From Clarireedia homoeocarpa (taxonomy: Eukaryota > Ascomycota > Leotiomycetes > Helotiales > Rutstroemiaceae), in assembly GCA_001465935.1 (NCBI GenBank), contig LNKV01000010.1, positions 496,001 to 560,000 on the forward strand: DNA of 64,000 bases. The letters run 5' to 3'. This document shows, piece by piece, positions 33,820 to 44,649 of this stretch. Below the pieces are notes generated by a model. That model saw only the letters and a list, made by a program, of their open reading frames with translations, was not told the origin of the DNA and did not search any database. A program made the position numbers and the translations under genes. Within the stretch, counting starts at the first letter, position 1. Each line of letters begins with the position of its first letter.

Positions 33820-34490
33820 GACAGGATACTGTCCTGCGTCGTCTGAGAAACCAACGGCAGATTTCAAGTGAGTGAGTTTCTTCTTGCACGATGTATTAGA
33901 TGAATGATGATATCATAGAGATGAGCAAAATGCGACGTGTGAAAATTACAGCCAAGGGAATATGTAGAAATGAATCCTTCAGAACAGTAAACAAACTTGG
34001 GACTTCGTTTATGCGCGAGTCTAGGCTGAGGGATTAGACTAGTTCTAATATGCTAGTCTTTAACTTGCTGCTACTAACAGAAGTGTACAAGCCCACCTAC
34101 AAGAGATCGTGGCTATTGTACTGCGAGAATGCTAAGGAACTTGGAAGCCGAATACAAACATTTTACTCTCCCCTCCGTCGCACAAAAATTTAACCTTTGT
34201 TCATGGGAGGGGAGAGTATTGATGTAAATTGTAAATCTTGCCTTCGACCCACTTGTAAGATCTAGAACTTAGCAAGTAGCCTTGCACGCTAGCGTAAGAG
34301 TATGCTCGCCCTGCGCTAAAAAAAAAGCTCTGACCAGGAAAGAAATAACAAGGCTATGTGATAACTTATAATTTTCGATTTCTTTTGACATTTTTGCGCT
34401 GTTATTCCTGGATTTGAAACAATACGGTTTAACTACATTGATATTTCGTTTTTCACAATCAATTGATTACGCACTCCATTGCTTTCTACA
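33820..34490. promoter_or_regulatory. Divergent intergenic region (FAD monooxygenase / BCD1)
   Basis: 671 bp between two divergent starts; it probably holds both promoters. It contains an inverted repeat at 34164-34218. Confidence 0.45.
34164..34218. repeat. 55-bp inverted repeat, 13-bp perfect arms
   Basis: TACTCTCCCCTCC at 34164-34176 is the exact reverse complement of 34206-34218. It lies between two divergent genes. Confidence 0.85.
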
Positions 34491-35663
34491 ATGGCGGATC
34501 CCTTACTATCATCGCTGTGTCGCATCTGCCATATTAATCCGACGAAATATAAATGCCCACGCTGCTCGCAACAAACCTGCTCTCTTCAATGTTCGAAACG
34601 TCACAAAGTCTGGTCTTCATGTTCTGGTGTCCGCGACCCTACCGTATACAAGCCGAAATCCCAATTAGCCACGCCTTCTGGAATCGATCATGATTACAAC
34701 TTTCTCCACTCCATCGAACATCGCATAGAGAGGTCGGAGAAAGAAATTGTGGAAGAGCGCGGCTTGGTCAAGAGGAGTGAGTTGGAATTGGCTAGAGCAG
34801 GGGAGCGCATCGATAGAAGAAAGCGAAGAAAGACTGCAGCGGACCAGAATGAGGAATTCATGAACAGTATGCTGGAAAAGGCTGGCACAAATGTAATCAG
34901 GGCCCCGGCTGGTATGACCAGGAATGTGGAAAATGCGACAAGCTGGAGTAAGAAACAACGATGTATGAATTGGCAGGTGGAATGGGTTCGAGAGGCCAAC
35001 GCAGGGGGGAGGCTATTGAAAAAATCGATCGAGAGATGGTCAATCGCGGACATTTATACAGACATCTTGGAAGAAGAGCGCAAAAAGAACATGAGCCCTT
35101 CATCAAAAAATGCTGAAAGGAAAAGAAAAGCTCAGGAGCACAAAGTCAGGCAAGCCAAAAAAGTCAAAACAGAAGGTCATAATCTGCTTGAAAGTTCGGC
35201 TCCGTCATTTCTCCAAGAACCAAAGACTGGCGCATGGGAAACTGTAACGGGCTACTCCACATTATCTTTAGATACCGAGCCTTTCGAAGAGCAATCAACA
35301 ACAAGCAAACTCGATCCTAAATATCACTTCTATCTCCATCGACCTAAGACTCAATCGTCATATCCCAAAGTTCTGGTTCCCATCAATCCAACTCAATCAC
35401 TTACTGAAGTATTACGAAATCGTACGGTTCTGGAATTTCCAACTATATATGTCTTTGAAACGGGACCTGAAGAGCTGCCTTCGGCTTTTATGCTGGAAAA
35501 TGATTATGTGAAGGCTACTGGAGATGTTGTTTCCAAGAGCGTGGTTGAGGAATCGGATAGTGAGATGTCTGATGAGGAGGAGGATGCCACCAGTGAAGAA
35601 ACTTCTTCTGATGAGGACGAGGATGAAGATGTGGTCATGGAGGATGGGGAAATCAACTCGTGA
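34491..35663 (+). CDS. BCD1: Box C/D snoRNP assembly factor, HIT zinc-finger (Bcd1/ZNHIT6 type)
   Basis: Single exon, 390 aa. The protein helps assemble box C/D snoRNPs in the nucleolus/nucleoplasm. An N-terminal HIT zinc finger is clear: LCRICHINPTKYKCPRC, then QTCSLQCSKRHKVWSSCSG (residues about 9-46), with the Cys/His spacing of the family. A Lys/Glu-rich coiled segment (about 70-115) and the conserved NxxxWSKKQRCMNWQVEWV follow. A basic region EKKxxKxxK and the Bcd1 C-terminal block (HFYLHRPKTQSSYPKVLVPI and TVLEFPTIYVFETGPEELPS) come next. The C-terminus is a Ser/Asp/Glu acidic tail. The ATG at 34491 is chosen; the TTG upstream (34479) is not a plausible start. Confidence 0.9.
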   Translation: MADPLLSSLCRICHINPTKYKCPRCSQQTCSLQCSKRHKVWSSCSGVRDPTVYKPKSQLATPSGIDHDYNFLHSIEHRIERSEKEIVEERGLVKRSELELARAGERIDRRKRRKTAADQNEEFMNSMLEKAGTNVIRAPAGMTRNVENATSWSKKQRCMNWQVEWVREANAGGRLLKKSIERWSIADIYTDILEEERKKNMSPSSKNAERKRKAQEHKVRQAKKVKTEGHNLLESSAPSFLQEPKTGAWETVTGYSTLSLDTEPFEEQSTTSKLDPKYHFYLHRPKTQSSYPKVLVPINPTQSLTEVLRNRTVLEFPTIYVFETGPEELPSAFMLENDYVKATGDVVSKSVVEESDSEMSDEEEDATSEETSSDEDEDEDVVMEDGEINS

Positions 35664-36965
35664 GGTCGATTTGTTTAAAGATTGGTATTACTGGTTGTAA
35701 ATCAACCGTTATTAAGGCATCTGGAAGGAGACAGGCGTCTGTTGTTAGCCTCTCAACGTCTGAGATTATCTTGGGCACTCTTTGAGTTCGGCAGTTCTAC
35801 ATAATCACACTCAACCTTCAACTCCAGTGGACGGGATTCTCAAATTTGAGTATCCTAGTTTTGAGAGCTGTTAGACAGCTCGCTCAACTACTCAAAGAAT
35901 GCCGTAGACTCTCACTCAGTCCCTCCACGCAATTGATAGCGGAACTGAAAAAGGCTCTCTGCTAGCACTTTAAATGCGCAGCATATGGGACTAGTTCACT
36001 CGTTGGCAACGGATGAGTTTCTGTCTACACTTCGTTGGAATCAGTAACAAAAGTTACAATAGTATGACAAGATCACGGCAATCAGGCTAGGGTTGGAAAT
36101 CTCCTGTTGGATTACAGAGTCTGTTGGCTATCATTGTTTATATAGAGTAAAGCTCTGGTGATAGACGACGTAGAGATTGGATCAATATACAAAAACAAAC
36201 CGTCAAAGGGATATCATCATTATATTCTATGCTATCTTGTCTTATAGTTTTCTAGATAGACAGTAGGTATATATGCAGCAGAAGAATTCCAACCTGGATA
36301 TTTCATGAAATCACTTACCTTTGCTTTCAAACCTATCCCAACAACAAAGAGTGACTTCTAATCTAACAAGTTGATCCTATCCCCCACCCTTCACCTGTAG
36401 GTGTACTAACTAAGGCTATCCAACCAACTCCCAAATCTCGATATTCGACCAAAATACATGCTTTCGAGGTCTCTATTTTAGCAAGTGTATAACTTATATG
36501 AATTCCTATTGTCCAAATATTACTTGGACAATCAGATATATAAGAAGTAATTTCTCAATGTCCAGATCCCACTTGAACAATCAGAAATCCGAAGTTGGGT
36601 AATGGCACTCCAGTCCCGCACAACGACCCACAAACGAGCAAAAACTTCAAAAAAAAAAAAAAAAACATACAACAGCGAGGATTCGCTGGTGGTCACCCAC
36701 CCAACTACTAGTTCGCCGATCTGTAGCTTGTGTACGGCAGAGCGGACGGGATGCCCATTTTTCTACAGTCTATGGTCGTATGTGACAGGAATGAAACAAT
36801 TTGAGGTTATATCCAGAAGAATGGTTTTTCGTGGAAAGGGGTTTTAGAATTCCATGTTAGGAGATCAATAGTGGAAGGGAAGAAGAAGGTCAGGAGAGAC
36901 AAGTAAAATATACCAAATCCATACTCTATTATGGACTCTAAATGCAAAAAATTGTCTCTTCATCT
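35664..36965. other. Intergenic, holds dispersed repeat copy B
   Basis: Between the 3' ends of BCD1 and the SDR gene. Contains the repeat at 36424-36543 and a poly-A run near 36649-36665. No gene was seen. Confidence 0.45.
36424..36543 (+). repeat. Dispersed ~120-bp repeat, copy B
   Basis: ACCAACTCCCAAATCTCGAT, then TATTCGACCAAAATACATG, then TGTCCAAATATTACTTGG and ACAATCAGATATATAA; the same block order as copies A and C. A diverged echo of the last module (TGTCCAGATCCCACTTGA, ACAATCAGAAAT) follows at 36558-36588. Confidence 0.75.
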
Positions 36966-38031
36966 TCAACCCAACTTCCCCGGAACAAAGGGATGTCCAG
37001 CACTCAAACCTCCATCCACCGCCCACGCTTGTCCATTGACATAACTACTCTCATCACTGCCCAAGAACAACGCCACCCTCGCAACCTCATCTGCATGCGC
37101 CCCTCTCCTCAAAGGATTCAGCTGACCGATCTTGTTCTCCGTCCCACGCGCTCGCGCCGCATCGTACATTGGCGCCGTCATCCCGGTTTCGATGACCCCG
37201 GGACAAATGGCGTTTATGCGGATGCCTGTACCAGCTAGTTGATAAGAGATGGTTTGGGCTAAGGATATTACGCCGGATTTCGACGCGGAGTAATCGCTGG
37301 ATCCGGCGTTCGAGCGGATGCCGGCTACGGAGGCGGTTGCGATGATGCTTCCTGAGGGATACTTTTTCTCGGCGGACGTGAGCATCATGGCTGGGGCGCC
37401 ATATTTTGCTGCGAGGTGTACGCTATTCTCCTATTAGCCTTTCGATTCCAATTGGTATTTCTGAGCAGATCGATGAGTAAATACCTAACAACATTCGTCT
37501 TCAACGTCGCAAGGAATTCCTCAGCAGAGACATCCGAAAACAATTTATTCGAGCCCGCAATCCCTGCATTGGCAAAGAAGATGTCTAATCGACCGTAAGT
37601 CTTCACAGCATGATCCACCACCTCCTTTGTGGACTGTTCATCCGCCGCGTCGAATTTCCGCGTGTGTACTTCTACGTCCGGATACAGTGACGCGATTTCT
37701 CGTTTGTGTGTTGCGAGGTGAGTATCGTTGTAGTCGCATATGTAGACAGCTCTTGCGCCATTCTGTGCAAATTGATGTGCTGATGCTCGTCCGATGCCGA
37801 GCGGACTATTGGTTCCTAGGGAAAGTCAGCATGGCGTGGGAGTTGGGTTTGGGAGCCAGAAGGGGGTTAATGACCTGTTACGATAACGACCTTGCCTTTT
37901 ACCCTGGGCCCGGTGGAATCGGGTGCAATTTTCTTGAGTTTGGGGATGTCTTCGAATGTTCCTTGGTCACCGATTGGGTTCACAAGCTGCTCGGATAAAG
38001 CTGCGAGTCTTCGTTTCGCGGCGGCACTCAT
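36966..38031 (-). CDS. Short-chain dehydrogenase/reductase (classical SDR)
   Basis: NAD(P)-dependent oxidoreductase with a Rossmann fold; substrate unknown. Exons 38031-37875, 37815-37485 and 37422-36966 (introns 59 and 62 bp) give 314 aa. Motifs: KVVIVTGTNSPLGIGRASAH (cofactor binding, TGxxxGIG), the loop ADEQSTKEV, NAGIAGSNK (NAG), the catalytic Ser region IIATASVAGIRS, the active-site Tyr/Lys in SDYSASKSG (YxxxK) and INAICPGVIETGM. The end VARVALFLGSDESSYVNGQ and WAVDGGLS matches the classical C-terminal pattern. An N-terminal extension of about 45 residues precedes the Rossmann domain. The start is the ATG at 38031, because the upstream extension in frame begins with TTG. Confidence 0.93.
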
Positions 38032-39352
38032 GATTGCTAACGCAGTTGAGGTTTTGGTAAATGAGAAAAACAAAAAGGTAGAACCGAAGAACAAATCAAG
38101 GCATATACAATTGCGTTTGAGCGATAGAAAGAGAAAGGGTCATTGTTTTGAAGCTGCACTAAGGCGGGGAAGCCGACAACATTGGAGCTCCCAGATAAAG
38201 TCCGGGGTAACGAAAACCAACCTCGGTCTCGGTTTAAAACCGCCGCCTTATGTGAAATCCATTGCTGCTTTTTGCCGAAAAAGTGCGTGACTCCACCTTC
38301 AAGCTCTTCGGTGCAGAAAGAAGGCCGACGATGATACCTCAGAGGCTACTTCGTACTGAACAAGGAGAACGTTACAGTGTCTAAGATTTCGGAGGAGACT
38401 CGTCTGACAACAGGAACCAGGCACGATACTATGTAAGATTATTATCCTCAATCGACCTGTGTTTTCTGCGATAACGAGCGAGCGAGCCAAGCAACGTCTC
38501 CGCCTCTGCTCCTTCGCTAGACCCGAATTGTGCCTCATGCAAAAAGCGCTCTGCAAAAGCGAGTAAGGGAGCGTGCGAGCAGCGTCTACTTCATGCATGT
38601 GTGATCAACATGGAAGGAAAAAGTGGATTGCCATCTGGTACTGGCAAGGTTACTGGTACCGCGCTGTTGCATATGTTTCTCATGTTGGTGTGGTACGGAG
38701 TACATGGTGATATCCATTACCAGACTGCAATGCACATGTACTCGTACTGACTCTGATGAGGTTTGTATGCGCTATTTTGCCATGTCAAAATTGGCTCATC
38801 GCATTGAGAAATTACGTTTTGCAAACGGCGCTTTCTTGGAGGAGCCACGAGAGGTACATATTTATACAGTTCAGATGGTTGGTTTATGAAGGAAGACTGG
38901 CACGACTGGGAAAGAAAATCCTCCTCTTTCCAAGACACAAGATAGATCTACAAGATACCCATCATTGTTGGTAATTGTCTTGATCTCTATTTCATAAAAA
39001 GTGCCGTGTTTTTTGCCTGTAGCCTACCTTGATCGCTTGCCCCCTCGTTCGCTCGTTCGCTCGTTCGTTCGTTAGGGGAGATACGCGAGTAACGATGATG
39101 TCTTTAACAGAGAAGGTCCTGGATAACTACGAATGCAAATTTCCTCTTATTAATTTCAACCCGCTACACATACACACGCCAAATTTCCTGCAAAGTTCCG
39201 CATTTACAGAGTCATCTTACGTTACAACCTCATCCCAGTCATTCATTAATTCTGTGACGAGATCCCACCAGGATTGCTTCAGCTCCAACCTCGCGAGGCA
39301 CACGAACAAATGGGAGTCCCGCGTTGAAAGTCACGAAGTCACCGTAGCAATA
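38032..39352. promoter_or_regulatory. Divergent intergenic region (SDR / TBC gene)
   Basis: About 1.3 kb between two divergent starts. The only repeat is a short CGTTCGCT run near 39048-39070. No other feature was recognised. Confidence 0.4.
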
Positions 39353-42300
39353 ATGGAAAATGATTCTACGGGAAACTTATCCAGATCAGCCTCATACAAG
39401 TCAACAAGCTCCATGAGGAGTCAACGTTCCCAGCATGCGCGCGCAAAGCCTCGCAGACTCGTTTCGCAAATCTCGAGTTCGGCATCTTCGATATCCGACA
39501 AATCGCTGACGTCGTTCCCCTCCTTTTCCGGCGACTCGCCTACTCAAGACCGCGCTTTTTCTTCACCGGCAAATGATGGAGTTGCGAACAGAAAATCTTC
39601 GGCGGCCACTTCGATTGCTGATCTGGCGAGTTCATCTGCGTCTTTGCAAAGGCGCACAGCTTTGTTCGATGATGCGCCTATGGGCCCTTCGCATGTACCC
39701 GGGTCGATACACCATGCGAACGACGAACATATTGAGAGGTTAATAGCAAGGAATGGTGCTGTGAAGCTGGTAAGACAGATCGCGGAGGATTTGGCTCGAC
39801 GAGATGCCCAGATTGCTTCACTCCGGCGCAAAGCTGAAGAGAGGGAGCGGGCCTTGAGGAAAATAATTCTGGAATGTGGTCTATCGAATTTGGAGTTGGA
39901 GACTCGTCTACGCACAATCGAGAGTGGACGAAAAGCTTCTGGTAGCTCTTTTGCTCCAAGTGAGCCTGCAATAGCAGATCTTGTGAATGATGCTATGAGT
40001 GAGACGGTGGTTATCGGCGAGTTGGACAACTTGGAAAATGATGCTACGATACGCGCAAAGGAGCCGGTGCCCGAAAAACCGGTTGAGGGGACTACGAAAG
40101 GATGGAAAGACTATATCTGGGGTGGAGCGAGTAGGAGGACTAGTCGGACGAACAGTCGAGCCAGCAGTATCAATGGGGATGCTATGATAAATGTAACAAA
40201 TGTCCCTGCGCGCAATGGGGTTCCCGGTCGACGCACAATTTTACAAGATGGTGTGTTTCAGCCTCCATCTGGCGAGGGTGACAGTCGTCCTGCTACCAGC
40301 GGATCAACGACCAGTAATCGACAGAGGAAGCAGTCAAGTCTAGCGACCCTGGCGCTGAAATTGGTTGCTGGGACTTCGACTATGCGAGATGGTGACGCTT
40401 CAACAAGCCGTGGAAGATCTAACAGTACTGGTACAGAGCCCCCTGGCAGAACAGCATCGAGAACGAGCACGAAGACGACAATGTCTGCACGCCAGGCGCC
40501 AAGACCTGGTCCAAAGGCTATCCGCAAACCAACACCACTGGGCAATAATGTGACTGCCCGCGGCGTTCCGCAAGAGAGATGGGATACGATGGGATCCAGC
40601 CCGCAAGGTTCAAGCATTCTTTCGAATGAGAACTTTGGCCCCGTTGAGATGGACACTATCTTACCACCAGATGCGCAGCCCCCAACCTTGATGCAATATA
40701 GAAACTACCTCAATCAAGAATTTCTTACTGATCGATTTGGATTCATTTATGACCAGAGGCGCAAGAAGAGGCAGAGAGAAGCTGCTGAGGAAATAAAGAA
40801 AGGCAAGAGGGGAAGTCGTGTAGAGATGCTGAGCGGTGCTCGAAGCAGTGTTTCTTCTGCAATAGTCGAAGGAGACGCTTTGGATGAAGTCAGGCCTGAT
40901 TCTCCTTCATCTATAGTTATTGAAGACCGTGGCGGCGAGGATGAAGAAAAACCTACCAAACGCTGGCAAGATTACCTCAAGATTGCAACCTTTCCTACCG
41001 AATTGCTTTCCCACACCCCGTCTTCAAACATGCCGGCATTTGAAGTCATGGAGGGTAGTGAAATGCCAAAATCTCCAGGTATCTTTGCCGAGGAAAGAGG
41101 ATTTGTTCCTTCAGCTGCCGCAGCGGCTCCGACTATATCCGTTACGTCAGACGATGCGACTATCTCGAAACCGGCCAGCTCTACATCTTCTACGCCCACA
41201 CTTCCTCAAGAGGATACGGAGCCTGTCAAACTATTGCTGCAACAGCTTGGTGAGGTTCACGATTCACTGCAGCGGGATAAAACTATTAGGTGGAACGAAT
41301 TTTTACGAAAGGTTAGGGCCGAACGTAGACGCGATGGAGAAGCAGCAGCCGCTGCATTAGCTGCAACCACAGACTCGAGATCACAGCGACCTATAGCGAG
41401 TATGCCAGAAGCAAGCCTGGCTGATGGCGAAATGATTGGAGTTTCTGGCCTAGGTAACAAAGGCAAGGTTGGGCGAGCCAAATGGAACGAATTCAAGAGT
41501 TTGGTACTTGGTGGTATACCAGTGGCATATCGATCCAAGATTTGGGCTGAATGCTCTGGTGCCTCGGCATCACGTATACCAGGATACTATGACGATTTGG
41601 TAGCTCATCGAGGGGAGGAAGATGACCCCGCTGTTGTGGCTCAGATTCAAATGGATATCAACCGGACCTTGACGGACAACATTTTCTTCCGCCGAGGTCC
41701 TGGAGTCGCCAAACTTAATGAAGTACTTTTGGCATACTCGAGACGAAACCGTGAAGTTGGATACTGTCAGGGTATGAATTTGATTACCGCATATTTACTA
41801 CTCATCATGCCAACCGCCGAGGATGCTTTCTGGGTCTTAACTAGCATCATCGAGCATACTCTGCCTCCTGGATACTACGACCACAGTTTACTAGCCTCAC
41901 GTGCAGATCAACAAGTTCTTCGTCAATACGTTGCGCAGATCTTGCCCAAACTCTCACATCATCTCGATGACTTAGGGATTGAGTTAGAAGCTCTCACTTT
42001 CCAATGGTTCCTCAGCGTCTTCACCGATTGTCTCTCAGCCGAAGCGCTCTTCCGCGTCTGGGACGTCGTTCTCTGTATGAATGACGGTAGTACATTCCTC
42101 TTCCAAGTTGCGCTTGCACTGTTAAAACTTAATGAGCAGCAGCTTCTTCAGTGTTCTTCTCCTGCGGGTGTTTATACTTATATTAATCATCATATGACGA
42201 ATCATGCGATTAGTATAGATGGGTTGATTCATGCGTCGGAGGGGCTGAGAAAGGTGGTTAAGAGGAATGATATTGAAGTTAGGAGAAATAGAGCTATTGA

Positions 42301-42538
42301 GGCGGAGAAGGATCTGGTTAGGCAGAGGGAAGAGAAGAATAGGGCGAGGAGAGCCGAGAGGGCAGAGAGGGAGGCGGCGGCCGCTGCTGCTTTGCGTGAT
42401 GAGACAAAGGTGGATGATGGGGTTACGGAAGAGGATGATACAGTTGAGGAGGCGCCAGAGGATGGGGTAGGAAGTAGTGATGATTCGGAGGAGCTTACAG
42501 TTCGGACGCCGATGCCGGTGGAGGATGAGATGGATTGA
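39353..42538 (+). CDS. TBC-domain Rab GTPase-activating protein
   Basis: Accelerates GTP hydrolysis on a Rab GTPase to control vesicle traffic; the target Rab is not identifiable here. 1061 aa from the ATG at 39353; the frame extends upstream to a TTG at 39029 and an ATG at 39095, but the upstream codons look like a leader. Disordered Ser/Arg-rich segments fill most of residues 1-690, with a coiled coil near 124-190 (RQIAEDLARRDAQIASLRRK). The TBC domain spans about 715-930: IPVAYRSKIWAECSGA, then IQMDINRTL (IxxDxxR arginine finger) and VGYCQGMNLITAYLL (YCQG glutamine finger), both intact, so catalysis is expected. The C-terminal part has a basic coiled coil (REEKNRARRAERAER) and an acidic end. 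Confidence 0.94.
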   Translation: MENDSTGNLSRSASYKSTSSMRSQRSQHARAKPRRLVSQISSSASSISDKSLTSFPSFSGDSPTQDRAFSSPANDGVANRKSSAATSIADLASSSASLQRRTALFDDAPMGPSHVPGSIHHANDEHIERLIARNGAVKLVRQIAEDLARRDAQIASLRRKAEERERALRKIILECGLSNLELETRLRTIESGRKASGSSFAPSEPAIADLVNDAMSETVVIGELDNLENDATIRAKEPVPEKPVEGTTKGWKDYIWGGASRRTSRTNSRASSINGDAMINVTNVPARNGVPGRRTILQDGVFQPPSGEGDSRPATSGSTTSNRQRKQSSLATLALKLVAGTSTMRDGDASTSRGRSNSTGTEPPGRTASRTSTKTTMSARQAPRPGPKAIRKPTPLGNNVTARGVPQERWDTMGSSPQGSSILSNENFGPVEMDTILPPDAQPPTLMQYRNYLNQEFLTDRFGFIYDQRRKKRQREAAEEIKKGKRGSRVEMLSGARSSVSSAIVEGDALDEVRPDSPSSIVIEDRGGEDEEKPTKRWQDYLKIATFPTELLSHTPSSNMPAFEVMEGSEMPKSPGIFAEERGFVPSAAAAAPTISVTSDDATISKPASSTSSTPTLPQEDTEPVKLLLQQLGEVHDSLQRDKTIRWNEFLRKVRAERRRDGEAAAAALAATTDSRSQRPIASMPEASLADGEMIGVSGLGNKGKVGRAKWNEFKSLVLGGIPVAYRSKIWAECSGASASRIPGYYDDLVAHRGEEDDPAVVAQIQMDINRTLTDNIFFRRGPGVAKLNEVLLAYSRRNREVGYCQGMNLITAYLLLIMPTAEDAFWVLTSIIEHTLPPGYYDHSLLASRADQQVLRQYVAQILPKLSHHLDDLGIELEALTFQWFLSVFTDCLSAEALFRVWDVVLCMNDGSTFLFQVALALLKLNEQQLLQCSSPAGVYTYINHHMTNHAISIDGLIHASEGLRKVVKRNDIEVRRNRAIEAEKDLVRQREEKNRARRAERAEREAAAAAALRDETKVDDGVTEEDDTVEEAPEDGVGSSDDSEELTVRTPMPVEDEMD

Positions 42539-42941
42539 CGGGATGGGGAGACTGAGAACGTTGTTTTTCTACGTTTTGGGGGCCTTGGGGGCAAGAGATG
42601 CAAATAAAGCTTTCATTTGTAGGATTATATCGGGTTTTGGGTTTTGAGTGGATAGCATTTGCATTGGAGCTGAGCGCAGCGGGTCTTTGGGAAATTGATA
42701 CCCTGTTTTTTACACCATTCCTTTTCGTACATTTCTTTTGAGTTTGGGTTTCAATGGGTTGGACCGGGGTGGATATGAAGTAGCAGGGAAGAAAGGGGGG
42801 AAGAAGGTAAGGCAATATGAGGAAGGGAGGGAGAACAGAGGAGGAGGGAAAGAGGGATGCTGGTGGATATGGCAACAGAACTGAGGTTGTAGTAGAAGAG
42901 AAATACACAACTGAGCGAAAATAGAAACAAGATCAACTTAT

Positions 42942-42993
42942 ATTATGGTCCTAGATTATGGTCCTAGATTATGGTCCTAGATTATGGTCCTAG
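42942..42993 (+). repeat. 13-bp unit ATTATGGTCCTAG, four perfect copies
   Basis: Copies start at 42942, 42955, 42968 and 42981, all identical. They lie 404 bp beyond the TBC gene stop. Confidence 0.95.
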
Positions 42994-43560
42994 AACTTGC
43001 AGCGTGTGATGATTGTAATTGTATAGGGTTGAAATGAACATTGAAGAAGAAACATGTCCTAAAGTAATCCAGGCTTCTCGATCATGATGTTGTCTACCCG
43101 ATTCATAGCAATGATAACCCTGCAATTTCCCCGAGCGTGGAGATATTTGATATCATCAATTCAACGTCGCAGCATTGCCCTCTTCTCTTCAGTCCCAGAA
43201 ACGCAAAATCAACATCCCAGCCATGCAGCGAGGGGTAACGGCAGTTATATTGACTGCATCATGAGCTCCGCAATGCACCTGACGACGCGATCGAAACGCG
43301 GTACATGATCGCGATTTCCTGTCGTATTCGTGTTTGCAATTCTAGGCAGAAATATGCACAGTCTCTATCCATCAGCCTTATTCTGCAGCTGTTGTGTCTA
43401 CACGTCGGGGTGCATTCCTTGAAATGGAAGTCTCTTTCACGTCAGTGGCCATCGCGTTTCGGTCCTCCCCACACGCGTACAACCAAGCATCTCTCAACGC
43501 CGGGTTCTAGAGTTAATCCAGCTATGTCATGTTCGTCATGACATTTCCCCCGTGTTCCCT

Positions 43561-43612
43561 TTGTCTCCCTTTTTCTCCCTTTTTCTCCCTTTTTCCCCCT
43601 TTTTCTCCCTTT
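43561..43612 (+). repeat. 10-bp pyrimidine repeat (TTTTCTCCCT)
   Basis: About five copies of TTTTCTCCCT with one C/T variant. Confidence 0.85.
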
Positions 43613-43915
43613 GCAATGACTGGCTGGGAACAGGTTGCAGCAGTTGTTGTCCAATCGGTACCTGGTTTGGATCAGGTACATCAATACCTTGGAGCAAGAT
43701 CTGACATCACAACCATCGAAATCTCCTGGAAATCTCCTGGACTACCCCACCCCACACACGGTCTTGCCTATGCCTTTTGCAATATGGATCATCGATCGCG
43801 AGATCTTGCCCTAGAATGAATCAGGATATCATCCTGGATATTATTTTCATCATGTCGTGACCTCTTACGTAGAGCTTGATGCTCCCAGCACTTGGAGACG
43901 GCAAGGCTCGATGTC

Positions 43916-43922
43916 TATATAA
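43916..43922 (+). promoter_or_regulatory. TATA box of the KGG-protein gene
   Basis: TATATAA lies 132 bp before the ATG at 44054, in a sequence free of competing signals. A pyrimidine- and A-rich leader follows. A clear TATA box fits an inducible, highly expressed gene. Confidence 0.6.
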
Positions 43923-44053
43923 GACGTTGCATTTCTTCTGATCAAGCACTTTCTTTTCATCATCAAACATACTACTATAATATCAATACTATCTCAATCA
44001 ATCAACTATCTCCAAACACTTCACATCAAAGAACTTACAAACCACAACCCAAA

Positions 44054-44649
44054 ATGTCTACCTACAAGCCAACCGGTAAGTTCTCAACTCATTTCAACTC
44101 TCTCCGAACAAAATCTAACATACTTTAAAGAACACGGAGGTCTCAAGGAGAACGGTGAGCCAGACGGAAGAGTTGGCACTGGTCAATTCGCTCAAGGAAA
44201 GGTCGACCCTCATCAAGCCGGCGCTGAAGGAGGAAGAGTCAGCGGATCTGGATCTGGATCCACTGGAAGCTCTGGAGGTGACAACTACAAGCCAACTGGT
44301 AAGTCGATCCACTACACATTGCACTTTGTCCACGAATTATTCAGCTAACCCTTCATTCAGAGCATGATGGTCTCACCAAGGATGGCAAGCCAGACGGCAG
44401 AGTAGGAACTGGAGAATTCGCTCACGGACAGGTCGACCCTCATGAGGCTGGCGCAGCTGGTGGATCCGCTACTGGAGGCAGTACTGGAGGAAGCTCTGGT
44501 GAAAGCACTGGCAACTCTGGCGGAAGTGGCACAGGAGGTAAGTAGTGTCATCTCCTGGCTGCATCCCACTAAACTAACGATTCATAGGATTCGCTCACGG
44601 CAAGGTTGATCCAGTCGAGGCTGGTCGCAAGGGAGGAGCTGCTTCTTAA
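44054..44649 (+). CDS. KGG-motif stress/conidiation-type hydrophilic protein (con-10-like)
   Basis: Small hydrophilic protein of 142 aa from four exons: 44054-44075, 44131-44298, 44361-44537 and 44588-44649. Every intron (55, 62 and 50 bp) is phase 1. The protein contains a repeat starting YKPTEHGGLKENGEPDGRVG and continuing TGQFAQGKVDPHQAGAEGG, and a second copy YKPTEHDGLTKDGKPDGRVG then TGEFAHGQVDPHEAGAAGG; a partial third copy reads GFAHGKVDPVEAGRKGGAAS. Ser/Gly linkers separate them. The GKVDPxEAGxKGG pattern is the KGG motif of fungal con-10 and bacterial stress proteins. The introns fall at equivalent positions of copies one and two, so the repeat probably arose by exon duplication. Likely an abundant stress or spore protein with a strong TATA promoter; inference. 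Confidence 0.9.

Larger units (their letters stand above)
42539..44053. other. Intergenic with short tandem repeats
   Basis: Holds a 13-bp x4 repeat (42942-42993), a decamer pyrimidine array (43561-43612) and an 8-bp-armed palindrome at 43524-43544 (ATGTCATG-TTCGT-CATGACAT). No gene was seen. Confidence 0.45.

Noticed and set aside
33820..33867. 16-residue N-terminal extension of the FAD monooxygenase
   Set aside because: Begins with TTG; the ATG at 33819 is followed directly by the conserved FAD-binding motif.
39029..39352. N-terminal extension of the TBC protein (frame open from 39029)
   Set aside because: It begins with TTG, is Arg/Ser/Phe-rich without domain character and looks like an upstream leader; the ATG at 39353 starts protein-like sequence. 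An ATG at 39095 remains possible.
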